Below, piece by piece: positions 1-9,243 of a stretch of DNA of 64,000 nt; within the stretch, counting starts at the first letter, position 1; every line of letters begins with the position of its first letter. The translations under genes and the position numbers were made by a program. This DNA comes from Granulicella sp. S190 (GTDB taxonomy: Bacteria; Acidobacteriota; Terriglobia; Terriglobales; Acidobacteriaceae): positions 260,948-324,947 of the forward strand of contig NZ_LMUD01000016.1 of assembly GCF_009766095.1 (NCBI RefSeq), written 5' to 3'. The notes beneath the pieces were generated by a model that had not been told where the DNA came from, made no database searches, and saw only the letters and a list, made by a program, of their open reading frames with translations.

Positions 1-3000
1 TATCTTGACCTGGGTATCAGCCCGGCCAGCATACTCCAGAGTCCCATTCGAGCTCCGCCGCGCCAAATCACCGGACCGGTACATGCGCTCACCGGGCTTG
101 TGGGCGTAGACATCCGGGAGAAATCGTTCTGCGGTGATCCTCGGCTGGTTCAGATAGCCCCGGGCAAGTCCCGCTCCGGCTACATAGAGTTCCCCAGTCA
201 CGCCTGGGGGAACCGGTTCGAGGAAAGAATCCAAAACGTAGACGCGAAGATCAGGAATATTCACGCCAATCGGGCTTCGACTCGTCATCCTGGACATCTC
301 GGCGGTTATGCATTCGTAGGTCACATGGACGGTTGTCTCCGTAATACCGTACATGTTTACAAAAGAGACTTCGTCTCCATAGACACCAAACCACGATTCC
401 AGCCATGTCGGATTCAGTGCTTCGCCACCGAAGAGGATCAGGCGCAGGCTGGACCCTTTGCATTGCTCCGCCGAGAGACGGCGAAACGCTGAGGGAGTTT
501 GATTCAGAACCGTTACCTTTCGCTTTTTTATAAGCGCGACGAATTCTTCAGGCGATCGGGTGATCGCGCGAGGTACGATAACGAGTTTTCCGCCGGTTGT
601 CAGCGGGCCCCAGATCTCCCAAACGGAGAAGTCGAAAGAGAATGAATGGAACAGTGTCCAGGTATCCTCAGAACCAAATTCAAACCAGTGGTTTGTCGCC
701 GAAAAGAGCCGTGTGATATTGCCATGGGTGACGACAACACCTTTCGGCTTCCCGGTCGAACCGGAGGTATAAATTACGTAAGCCGGAACGGATGGGTGAA
801 TGGCTATAGCAGGATCATGTATCGGTGAATCTGGCCCCTCTTGCAACTCTGGACTATCGGAGGTGAGAACGAGGGATGGTCTCGCGTCCGAAATCATGTA
901 GGTCAGTCTCGTTTCCGGGTACTGTGGATCCAGCGGCAGATAGGCGGCGCCTGTCTTGAGCACGGCCAGAGCGGTCACGATCATGTGGATCGACGGAGCC
1001 ATACGAATGCCGACGATGCTCTCAGGTCCTATGGCTTGCGTGATTAGGCGGTGAGCGATCCTGTTGGCACGTGTGTTCAGCTCGGCGTAGGTGACTTCCT
1101 CATCCTGAAATACAAGGGCGGTTGCGTGAGGAGTTCGCGCTGCCTGCGCAGCGACCAATCCTGACAATGTGTCCACGGAGAACGCACTCGTTGGGCCGTT
1201 GTATCCCAACAAGCGTGCCTTTTCGCGCGGGCTGAGAATGCGCAATGTCCGCAGGGGAACCTTCGGCCTTTCGGTGATGTCACTCAACAGCGTCTCGAAG
1301 TGGCGGGACATCGCCTTCATCCTGGCGCGCTCGAAGAGACCGCGGTTGTACATCCAATAGATCTTCAGTTGGCCGGCTTCTTCCACCGCATACACTTCCA
1401 GATCGAAACGTACGCGGAGTTCTGTTCCTGTCACCGGCTCCACAATCAATCCCGCTAATCGTCTTTCGCGGATGGGGGCGTTCATCATGGAGAACGTAAT
1501 CTGGAAGATCGGGGGAATGTTCCGAACGCGTTCCGGCGCCAGCTCTTCCACCAGCCGCTCAAAGGGAACATCCTGATGTTGATAAGCAGCCAGCGTTGTC
1601 GTTCGAATTTCATCAAGCAGGTTCTGGAAGCTCTGTCCCGGCCGTATCTTCAGGCGTATTGGCAGAGAATTTACGAAGAAGCCGATCATCCGCTCTAGTT
1701 GCGATTCCTGACGATTGGCGACAGGCGTTCCCACGACGAAATCGTCTTGTCTCGTATAGCGTTCCAGCAGAATCCCGAGCGCTGCCAGCAAGGTCATGTA
1801 GAGCGTCGCGCCATTTTCTTCCGCGAGCATTTTCAATCGGAGAAAGGTCGGTTTCTCCACATGCGTGATGCAAACGCCGGCCAGATGTTCGTCGTGAACC
1901 TCGCGCGGTCGATCCATTGGCAGTTCCAGGCGCGGTGGCATACCTGCTAATTGTTTCTTCCAGTATGCAAGCCCCGGAGCCAGCGCTTTCTCTGTCAGCA
2001 AACTCCGTTGCCATAGAGCGAAGTCGGCATACTGCACGGGCAGGGGCAGCATCACGTTCGAGCGTCCCTCGAGAAATCCCTGGTAGAAGGCTTCAAACTC
2101 CTGATTGAATAAGCTCATCGACCAGCCGTCGGAGACTATGTGGTGACAGGTTCTCAACAGGATGTGTTCCTGATCTGCCAACTTCAGCAGGCGTGCTCGG
2201 AACAGCGGTCCATTCTGCAGATCGAAGGGCTCCGCCCATTCCCTGCGTAGCGCGTCTTTGAGTGCGCGCCGCTTCTCGGATGGGTCAAGATGGCTGAAGT
2301 CTTCCATCCTCAGTTCCGTCCACTTTGGTGGAAGGATCATCTGCGTGGGAGTTCCATCGACTTCGACAAAGCAGGTGCGAAGGCTTTCGTGGCGATCAAG
2401 GATCTGGTTGATCGTGTGCTCTAGCGCCTCGCGATCCAGCTCGCCCCGGAGGCGCAATGCCTCCGGAACGTTATATTGGGGGCTTCCACCTTCCATTCGG
2501 TCGATGAACCAGAGTCGCTGCTGCGGCCATGAGGCCGGTATCAGATTGGGCCTTGTCTGAGCGGTCAGGGCGGGCCTGGAGAGAGAGCGGCCTTTCATTG
2601 CTTCCTCGACTGCCTGGGCGAGGTCCATCAGTTTCGGGGCATCGAAGAGGGCACGAACAGTGAGCTCCACTCCAAAGGTATCGCGCACTCGGCTCATAAC
2701 CTGTGTCGCCATCAAGGAATGTCCGCCGAGAGCGAAGAAGTCATCGTTTTCGCCGACGCGGTCGATGCCCAGCACCGTCTCCCACTGCTTGGCCAGCAGA
2801 CGGGAAATCTTACTTTGCGGTGCCTGGTACGCCTCATCGAGACGCTGTGCGCGGCCGGCAACAGGGAGGGCTTTCAGGTCCACCTTCCCGTTAGGATTCA
2901 GTGGCCATGCGGGAAGCACCGTAACGGCCACGGGAATCATGTATTCAGGCAGGGACGTCTTGAGGTGCCGCATCAGCTCCTGGCTCAGCGTCGCGTTGGC

Positions 3001-6000
3001 GGCAGTGCTCGCGGGCTTATTGGCGAACTGCTTGTAATCGCTTCTGGATTCGTGAAGGTACCTATCGTTGTTCTTCTTCCACTGCGGGGCGAAGATTCCG
3101 TCGTACACGCCTTCCGCACTGAAGTTACGCCATTGGAACTCCACCCCCAGCGACTCCGCCAGTCGCATGAGCTGATCGGGATCTTCGCCCGCGGGAACGC
3201 AGAGCTGCTTCAGTTCTCCACGGTTTTTCATGGCGGTGTCGTGAAGCACGCGAGCGGCGATCACGGACGACGAAACACGCCGGTCAGGAATTCCCCTGAT
3301 TCCGGCAGCCTCTCCCGGGCGCTGAGCGAGAGCGCTTTCAAGACGGCTCCGCCATTCGCCTCTTTCATCCCAGGTCAGCCATTCTGCCGGTTCCGCAATC
3401 TGTTTCTTCTCTCCGATCTGCAGCAGAACGTCATACCGGAAGCGGCTCAACTCGTTGTCATAGGCTCCGCGCTTGAGGTTGATCTCTGCCCGGCCGATCT
3501 TGTCTGCATGCTTCGCCAATTCTTCGAAGAACGCGGGAGAGAGGATCAGCTCCTGCTCATCAAATTTTGCCTTCGATACCCGGTGCTCCAAATAGCTGAC
3601 GGCTGTGTCCTCTTCGGCCTGATCCATTTGCACCGAGGCATGAAAGGCGTCGAGCAGAAGCAGATTGCGGACATCGCCGACGAAGATATGGCCGCCGGGT
3701 CTGGTCACCCGCGCCGCTTCAGAGAGAACTTTCAGAAGATATGAGACATCCGGGAAGTACTGGACGACCGAATTCAGGATCACCAAATCTATGCTGTGGT
3801 CTTCCAGAAAGGTGAGATGGTGCGCTTCACCGGCATGCAGTTCCAGTGACGCAAGATCGCTCCGGCTGGCAGCGTAAGTACTCAGGCGCGCCAATGCCTG
3901 GGAAGAAAAATCCAAACCGATATATCGCTCGCACGAACCCGCGAGCCGCGTTGCGAGCAAACCAGTTCCGCAGCCGATCTCCGCGATGCGAGCGGGGTTG
4001 AGCCTGCGCAGACGCTCAACCGTCTCTTCGATCCAGATGATCATTTCCTGTGGGGGAATGGGCCGGCCTGTGTAGCTACTCATCCAGCCGGTGATGTCGA
4101 AGTTGCCTCGATCTTCCTCTCGGTTCCCATAGGTGCTTTCATAGAGCTCGCGCCAGTGCTCGACGAAGGCTGCCTGGGCCTGCCCATCGCCGCTCTCGCG
4201 CGTGATGGCGTATGCCAGTAGATGCTTTTGAGAACCGGTGCCGTCCACTCTGACCAGAGCTTCCTTTACCAGGGGGTGCGTCCGTAGCGTGGCTTCGATT
4301 TCGCCCAACTCGATGCGGTACCCACGGATCTTGGCTTGTCGATCGGCGCGTCCCAGGCACTCGATGGCCCCCGCTTCCGTCCATCGAGCCAGATCGCCGG
4401 TGCGATACATCCTGGCTCCCGGTTGTCCATAGGGATCGGCAACAAAACGCTCCGCACTCAGTGTTGGCTTGTTCCAATAGCCCCAAGCAAGTCCGGCGCC
4501 CGCTACGTACAATTCACCCGTAACACCGGCCGGTACCGGCTCGAGTCCGCTGTCGAGGACGTACGCACGGCTGTTATCAATGGCCCGGCCGATGGGAATA
4601 GCGGTTGTGGATGGGGAAACCTGATCCACCTGGTGCCAGGTGCTAAATGTGGTGTTTTCCGTCGGGCCGTAGCCATTGAGGAAACGTTTCGGAGCTCCCG
4701 CCGTGAAAACGGCTTGGACCGAGCGCGGGTCGACGGCGTCTCCTCCCACCAGCAGATCGCGCATTCCGGAAAATGCAGCCGGCGATTCCTGGGCCATCTG
4801 ATTGAACAGTGCCGAGGTCAGAAACATCGTCGTCATGCGCTCTTCCTGGAGCGCAGCTGCAAGTTTTCCTGGAGATAGCACGACATCCCGCGGCAGGATG
4901 GATAGGGTCGCCCCATTCAGCAAGGCTCCCCAGATTTCGAAGGTCGCGGCATCGAACGAGGCATTCGAGACCTGGGCCATGCGGTCTCCGGGCCCCAGGA
5001 TGACGTAGTCCGTATTGCGAACAAGCCTGATGATGGCACTCTGCGGAATCGCGCTGCCCTTGGGTTCTCCGGTGGAACCGGATGTAAACATGACGTAGGC
5101 CAAGGAATCTATCCGGGGGAGGCCATGTGGAGAAACCGTGGCGGGTGTGATGGACACACGGTCGAGAAGCAGGACCTCTGTCTCGTAAAGAGTTCTTTCG
5201 GTGGGTAAATTCGAACCGGTAATCAGCAGTTGAGGCTGTGTTGCCGCAATCATCGCCTGAACGCGATGGCTGGGATAGGCAGGATCTATCGGAATGTAGG
5301 CCGCACCGGCTTTTAGTATTGCGAGCAGCGCGATAACGAAATCAGGTCCACGCTCAAGGTGGACTGCTACCAGAGACCCGGGACGGACGCCATGTTCTTT
5401 GAGAAGCCACGCCAGGCCATTCGCCTGCGCATCTAATTCTCCATACGAGATCGTGCTGCCTGCGCTAACGAGCGCTGCGGCTTCGGGACACCTAGCTGCC
5501 TGCTGCTCGAATAACTCCGGAATGGTTCCGGGAGGCAAAGCCCGAGGCGCCGGGTTGAATTGCTGCAGATGCTGATCTCGGGTTGCGGCGTCGACTAGGG
5601 AAACCTTATATAACTTTGTGTCTGCGGATTCCAGCGCGAGCTCTTCGAACAGGCTCAGGAACCTGTCTCGATGAGCTTCGAGTGACTGCGGTGTGTAGTG
5701 ATCGGCGTTGGCGTAGAACTCCATTTGCAGGTCGCCGTTCAGGCGGTGGTCGTAAATCGCGATCTGTAGATCGTCCTCTCGCCAGTTGCCTACGTTTCGC
5801 ACCATGGCTGCGCATCCGGCGAAGCGCACGCTGTAATCGAAAGAGACGACGTTGAGAGTCGTTCCGTATAAACCTGGATCGTTGGGCCGGACACCCAGAT
5901 CTCTGCGCAGGTCTTCCAGTGAATAGCGCTGGTGCCGTACCATCTGCTGTATTCGCTTGGAAGTGAGAGCGAAGAGATCTTGCAGACAGTCTTCCGGGGC

Positions 6001-6879
6001 CAAGGTCAACCGGAGAGGTAAGACCTTCGACATCATTCCACAGGCAAGGCGAGTCGGTTTCCCGATTCGTCCCGTCAATCCCATGCCAATTACAAGATCA
6101 CGGGTACCCGTAAACCGGTACAGAGAGAGCGCCACTGCGGAGAGTGCGTGCCCGGGCAGGTTCTTTATCGAAGCCGCGACGTGACGGGGAATAGCACCCC
6201 TGCTGCGAAGAAACCTGGTTGGATGTGTCGGCAACTTGCCACAGAGAGTGGCGGGCTCGGGGCGTTCTGCCAACTGGCGAACCCAGTACTCCCGATCCAA
6301 TTCGAAATTCGAAGACTGGCGATAGATCTCTTCCGTGGCTAGAAGGTCGGACCAGCTGCCAAACGGTTGCTGCTCGGGCTGCCGGCCCTCGGCAAGGTCG
6401 GAATAGGCCTGAGCTACACGCCGCACGAGCAGTGCGACGCTGAATCCGTCCATAGAAAGATGGTGATAGCGCGCATACCAGAAGTAGCGGTCAGCTGCGA
6501 CCCGGAAAAGTGCATATTGAAACAGTGGACCTTGAGCCAGATCCGCAGCCTGCTGCATATCGCGATACATCCACGATTCCGCGGCGGTTTGTGGACCCGC
6601 TTCGTGGCTTACATCGATAACGGCAAGCGTCCAATCCGACTCGGCTTCCCGATGCTGTCTGGGTTCGCCATCGACTTCGATGAAACGAAGATGAAGGGAA
6701 TCGGTCCGACGGACGACGCTGCGCAACGCGGCCTCAAAGAGGGTTACGTCGATACGGCCATCGATATCGAGGTATTCGCCAATGTTGTAGAGGGGACTGG
6801 ACGGATCCAGAGCCTGCGCGAACCAAATACTTCGTTGCGCGATGGTAAGCGGACTGCGAGTTGTATCGGACCAAGCCAT
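1..6879 (-). CDS. Non-ribosomal peptide synthetase, C-A-NMT-PCP-C-A (3' end outside window)
   Basis: One uninterrupted frame of 2,293 residues runs from ATG at 6879 off the left edge. Domains in order: a condensation domain with HHLSMDG near residue 142; adenylation domain 1 with SGSTGEPKG near 603, NGYGPTE near 736 and GRADRQAKIRGYRIELGEIE near 846; an inserted SAM-dependent methyltransferase (EIGCGTG near 968, VLNSVVQYFPD near 1040, typical of NRPS N-methyltransferases); the A10 motif NPNGKVD near 1330; a carrier domain with GGHSL near 1384; a second condensation domain with HHIVSDG near 1581; and adenylation domain 2 with TSGSTGKPKG near 2038, cut at its A8 motif by the edge. Specificity residues aligned by hand to GrsA read D-A-F-F-L-G-G-T-F for A1 (branched-chain aliphatic, Val/Ile type, by inference) and D-F-W-N-L-G-M-V-H for A2 (close to the known Thr code DFWNIGMVHK). 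The peptide product is unknown. The N-terminal C domain means that it either accepts an upstream peptide or acylates the first residue. Confidence 0.95.
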   Translation of the reverse strand, partial: MAWSDTTRSPLTIAQRSIWFAQALDPSSPLYNIGEYLDIDGRIDVTLFEAALRSVVRRTDSLHLRFIEVDGEPRQHREAESDWTLAVIDVSHEAGPQTAAESWMYRDMQQAADLAQGPLFQYALFRVAADRYFWYARYHHLSMDGFSVALLVRRVAQAYSDLAEGRQPEQQPFGSWSDLLATEEIYRQSSNFELDREYWVRQLAERPEPATLCGKLPTHPTRFLRSRGAIPRHVAASIKNLPGHALSAVALSLYRFTGTRDLVIGMGLTGRIGKPTRLACGMMSKVLPLRLTLAPEDCLQDLFALTSKRIQQMVRHQRYSLEDLRRDLGVRPNDPGLYGTTLNVVSFDYSVRFAGCAAMVRNVGNWREDDLQIAIYDHRLNGDLQMEFYANADHYTPQSLEAHRDRFLSLFEELALESADTKLYKVSLVDAATRDQHLQQFNPAPRALPPGTIPELFEQQAARCPEAAALVSAGSTISYGELDAQANGLAWLLKEHGVRPGSLVAVHLERGPDFVIALLAILKAGAAYIPIDPAYPSHRVQAMIAATQPQLLITGSNLPTERTLYETEVLLLDRVSITPATVSPHGLPRIDSLAYVMFTSGSTGEPKGSAIPQSAIIRLVRNTDYVILGPGDRMAQVSNASFDAATFEIWGALLNGATLSILPRDVVLSPGKLAAALQEERMTTMFLTSALFNQMAQESPAAFSGMRDLLVGGDAVDPRSVQAVFTAGAPKRFLNGYGPTENTTFSTWHQVDQVSPSTTAIPIGRAIDNSRAYVLDSGLEPVPAGVTGELYVAGAGLAWGYWNKPTLSAERFVADPYGQPGARMYRTGDLARWTEAGAIECLGRADRQAKIRGYRIELGEIEATLRTHPLVKEALVRVDGTGSQKHLLAYAITRESGDGQAQAAFVEHWRELYESTYGNREEDRGNFDITGWMSSYTGRPIPPQEMIIWIEETVERLRRLNPARIAEIGCGTGLLATRLAGSCERYIGLDFSSQALARLSTYAASRSDLASLELHAGEAHHLTFLEDHSIDLVILNSVVQYFPDVSYLLKVLSEAARVTRPGGHIFVGDVRNLLLLDAFHASVQMDQAEEDTAVSYLEHRVSKAKFDEQELILSPAFFEELAKHADKIGRAEINLKRGAYDNELSRFRYDVLLQIGEKKQIAEPAEWLTWDERGEWRSRLESALAQRPGEAAGIRGIPDRRVSSSVIAARVLHDTAMKNRGELKQLCVPAGEDPDQLMRLAESLGVEFQWRNFSAEGVYDGIFAPQWKKNNDRYLHESRSDYKQFANKPASTAANATLSQELMRHLKTSLPEYMIPVAVTVLPAWPLNPNGKVDLKALPVAGRAQRLDEAYQAPQSKISRLLAKQWETVLGIDRVGENDDFFALGGHSLMATQVMSRVRDTFGVELTVRALFDAPKLMDLAQAVEEAMKGRSLSRPALTAQTRPNLIPASWPQQRLWFIDRMEGGSPQYNVPEALRLRGELDREALEHTINQILDRHESLRTCFVEVDGTPTQMILPPKWTELRMEDFSHLDPSEKRRALKDALRREWAEPFDLQNGPLFRARLLKLADQEHILLRTCHHIVSDGWSMSLFNQEFEAFYQGFLEGRSNVMLPLPVQYADFALWQRSLLTEKALAPGLAYWKKQLAGMPPRLELPMDRPREVHDEHLAGVCITHVEKPTFLRLKMLAEENGATLYMTLLAALGILLERYTRQDDFVVGTPVANRQESQLERMIGFFVNSLPIRLKIRPGQSFQNLLDEIRTTTLAAYQHQDVPFERLVEELAPERVRNIPPIFQITFSMMNAPIRERRLAGLIVEPVTGTELRVRFDLEVYAVEEAGQLKIYWMYNRGLFERARMKAMSRHFETLLSDITERPKVPLRTLRILSPREKARLLGYNGPTSAFSVDTLSGLVAAQAARTPHATALVFQDEEVTYAELNTRANRIAHRLITQAIGPESIVGIRMAPSIHMIVTALAVLKTGAAYLPLDPQYPETRLTYMISDARPSLVLTSDSPELQEGPDSPIHDPAIAIHPSVPAYVIYTSGSTGKPKGVVVTHGNITRLFSATNHWFEFGSEDTWTLFHSFSFDFSVWEIWGPLTTGGKLVIVPRAITRSPEEFVALIKKRKVTVLNQTPSAFRRLSAEQCKGSSLRLILFGGEALNPTWLESWFGVYGDEVSFVNMYGITETTVHVTYECITAEMSRMTSRSPIGVNIPDLRVYVLDSFLEPVPPGVTGELYVAGAGLARGYLNQPRITAERFLPDVYAHKPGERMYRSGDLARRSSNGTLEYAGRADTQVKI

Positions 6880-7021
6880 GTATGGAGTGTTCTCAGAAAG
6901 CGAGCATCTGGAAACAAACCATGGAAGAGTGGATGAAAACAATTTAGAACAGCGACGCACTTCGACTCTCGTGACGGTCGATTCGGCGTTCTGAGATGCT
7001 ATTTATGAGGTATGAGGGCCG

Positions 7022-7291
7022 CTATTTCTGGGGGCTCTGAGCTTCGGCTTCGGCGACCTGATCTTCTATGGTTGCTGCAATTTCATCTTGCAGCTCCCGC
7101 AATTTGTTACCGAAAGATAGTCCACCTTTAACGGCTCCCCGAAAGATTTCCCGTTGATATTTTGCAACGAAAAATCCGACGGTTCCCGCGGCCGCGAGCT
7201 GGAATAAAGTCCCGCTCCACGACCGCTTGGAATGATTCTGACCGTTTATGGGAGTGATGGAAGAAGCTTGATCCGGAAGAAAAGTGCTCAC
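7022..7291 (-). CDS. Small unknown protein with one hydrophobic segment
   Basis: An 89-residue protein starting with GTG, which overlaps the stop of the upstream gene by 4 bp (GTGA), so the two are probably translationally coupled. A short hydrophobic stretch (LFQLAAAGTVGFFVAKY, residues 29-45) is followed by a charged, probably helical tail rich in Glu and Gln (residues 60-89). I recognise no family. It lies 142 bp upstream of the NRPS on the same strand and could be cotranscribed with it, but nothing in the sequence proves this. Confidence 0.6.
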   Translation of the reverse strand: MSTFLPDQASSITPINGQNHSKRSWSGTLFQLAAAGTVGFFVAKYQREIFRGAVKGGLSFGNKLRELQDEIAATIEDQVAEAEAQSPQK

Positions 7292-7626
7292 CGCTGAGAG
7301 GCTCTTTTCCCAGGTGTTCTTTTGACGACCGGCTCAGAGTGCTCTTCATCCTCTTCAGCACGAGCACGTTCGAAGGCTTCTACACGTTCCTTACCTAACT
7401 GCCAAAGGTGCTTGCCGGAGTTGGCACGCGCAATGGAGTTCGCCGAAACAAGCAGCAACCCGGGGACACCGAAAGCAGCGCCGGCCGCAACGCCAAGTAG
7501 GCTGTGAATCAGGCCCTGTTTAAGTTCTTTGTCGACGTAAAGGCTGAAACCGGGAAGACCCAAATCAAGGGTCGCCTTTGCAATCTTTCCTGCCGTTGAA
7601 TCACTTACAAACTGAGTCTGTTCCAT
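7288..7626 (-). CDS. Small unknown protein with a Gly/Ala-rich hydrophobic core
   Basis: A 112-residue protein. A hydrophobic Gly/Ala-rich segment (GLIHSLLGVAAGAAFGVPG, residues 38-56, and the LLLVSA that follows) could form one membrane helix or a hairpin. The C-terminal third is charged (residues 70-112, Glu-rich then Arg/Lys-rich). The start is well supported: ATG at 7626 is preceded on its own strand by GGAGGAAAGG about 6-10 bases upstream. It overlaps the next gene by 4 bp. I cannot assign a function. With its partner it forms a two-gene unit ahead of the NRPS. Confidence 0.6.
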   Translation of the reverse strand: MEQTQFVSDSTAGKIAKATLDLGLPGFSLYVDKELKQGLIHSLLGVAAGAAFGVPGLLLVSANSIARANSGKHLWQLGKERVEAFERARAEEDEEHSEPVVKRTPGKRASQR

Positions 7627-8342
7627 ACGTGCCTTTCCTCCATGAGTCTCTGCGTAGACTGAAATTAACTATATGGTGCAACTATTTTTCATGCGCGCCG
7701 ATGAATTGTCAATGAATAGCGGAAACAAGAAACACAAACTGGAATTTCCGGCGATCCTTGGAATTCAGCGGCTTACCTACAAGTTACTATGCACAACTAT
7801 ACTCCAAGTTTGGACTGAGAAGTATGTCCATCCGAAAAATTCGATCTGCATTCCGTGAGGGGAAACGCACGCGAATGCGGAGAACGCTAACCCTTGGAAA
7901 AATGCCAGGCACGATCATTCGCCCCGGCTGCCCAAGCGGCTGCAGAAACGGTCACGTACTTTCCTGAGAGCTGGAGCCCACTTACGGAGAAACCGGAGGT
8001 CTCGATCAATCCGCAATCCCGAGATCCAACCAATTTCTGAGAGTGCTTCCAATAGCAGCACGATGTTTTGAGATCAACTACCGAAGACCCCACCATATCT
8101 TGCCAGCCTAAGTTTGTGCTCCCCCAATGTTCCTGTTCCTCGGCCGTTCGCTTCGCTCTTTACCGCCGGTGACAGCAAGCATGTTGAAGTCGCTTATCAG
8201 GTAGCACCCTAATTGTGGGTCTTTTGCGAGAAGAGTGAAGGAGGGATGAATTCAACGATCAACAAACTGCCCGTTCAGCGGAGTTACCGGGGCAGTTCTT
8301 GAGAATCGTGATTGCTTCTGTGTCCCGACGCCAGTGCAGAAC
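7627..8342. other. Gene-poor interval beside integrase remnant
   Basis: About 0.7 kb without a convincing gene. Only ORFs under 70 codons occur, with no plausible start signals or recognisable motifs. A short reading frame begins after AAGGAGGG near 8245 but stops after about 18 codons. The low coding density fits decayed mobile DNA between the small-gene pair and the integrase remnant. The left end should hold the promoter of the 7626-7022 gene pair. Confidence 0.6.
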
Positions 8343-8917
8343 GTGTTTGGCGCCAAAGTCGAAACAACGCTGAAGAGCACGCTGCCGGCACTGTACAAAC
8401 ACGCTATCCGACATGAGTGGCTCACTTAAATCCGATCAGCCGTGTGAGGACCTCGCAGAAGCGTCTTCGTGACAAACACGTTCTTACGCCCGAAGAGTTC
8501 CAGCGTCTGGTAGAACAGCTCTCTATAGGTGATCGAGCCATAGTATTGCTCGTTGGGAGCGCGGGATTACGCCGATCGGAAATGATTGCACTCACCTGGT
8601 CGGAACTAGACGTCAGAACGATTGAGGGCCATGTTCTGCGTTCCTGTGTGCGCAACAGACCGACGAATGCTTTCGGAATATCAAAGCACGCTAGGAGTTG
8701 GGTGGTCTCGAGATGACGGTTTCGGAGCTTCCGTACGATGCATTCCAGTTTGATGCTGCGGACGGGAGCAAGGCCGGAAGTCATCCGTGAGAATATGGGG
8801 CACGCCCATATTGACGTTACGCAGAACGTCTATGGGCGCAGTTGGTGGGAGGAACGGTGGAGGCGGTCACGCGGACCATCGACGCGGTGTTTCTCGCGCA
8901 ATTGGAGGCCCCTGATA
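8343..8917 (+). pseudogene. Degraded tyrosine recombinase / phage integrase
   Basis: Fragments of one integrase are spread over different frames. The first (frame of 8343) reads ALYKHAIRHEWLT and then hits TAA. After a frameshift, the frame of 8417 continues NPISRVRTSQKR, LTPEEFQRLVEQL and GLRRSEMIALTW, the last carrying the first catalytic Arg box. That frame ends at 8716, and about 100 residues expected between the two catalytic boxes are missing. The frame of 8738 carries [24 protein letters not shown] (split here by position only), which holds the GH...Y box with the presumptive Tyr nucleophile. A last frameshift moves the C-terminus ([12 protein letters not shown]) to the frame of 8842. 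At least two frameshifts plus an internal deletion mean that it cannot make a working recombinase. It sits next to the 3' end of tRNA-Pro, the usual arrangement for a tRNA-integrating element. Confidence 0.85.
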
Positions 8918-8945
8918 TAAGTGGTTCTCTAAGTGGTTTATTTAA

Positions 8946-9023
<78 letters not shown>

Positions 9024-9179
9024 AATGTGTTGCGGTAAGATGCCGATGAGAGGTGCGTTCCGTGAGGCTCAAGCGCGCGGGTGGGCTTGCTGGATCGCTG
9101 TACCGACTCAGTTAGTTTAGCAGAGATTGTGGCGTGGGGTGAAGGGTGCGGGTTTCGCCGTGACGCTTCTTTGCGGAAG

Positions 9180-9215
9180 ACGAAAGGGGAGGAGATTGCT
9201 CTCCTCCCCTTTCGT
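9180..9215. terminator. Strong hairpin, probable terminator
   Basis: A perfect 15-bp inverted repeat (left arm 9180-9194, loop ATTGCT, right arm 9201-9215) starts 29 bp past the stop codon of the leftward gene that ends at 9244. The arms carry A-rich or T-rich outer ends (ACGAAAGGGG / CCCCTTTCGT), so it could work in both directions. There is no long T run. Confidence 0.7.
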
Positions 9216-9243
9216 GATGTAGCGCTGGTCTGCAACGCTACGG

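Noticed and set aside
7673..8096. Short ORFs of 60-70 codons on both strands
   Set aside because: No start signals, motifs or consistent coding character; they overlap each other in different frames.
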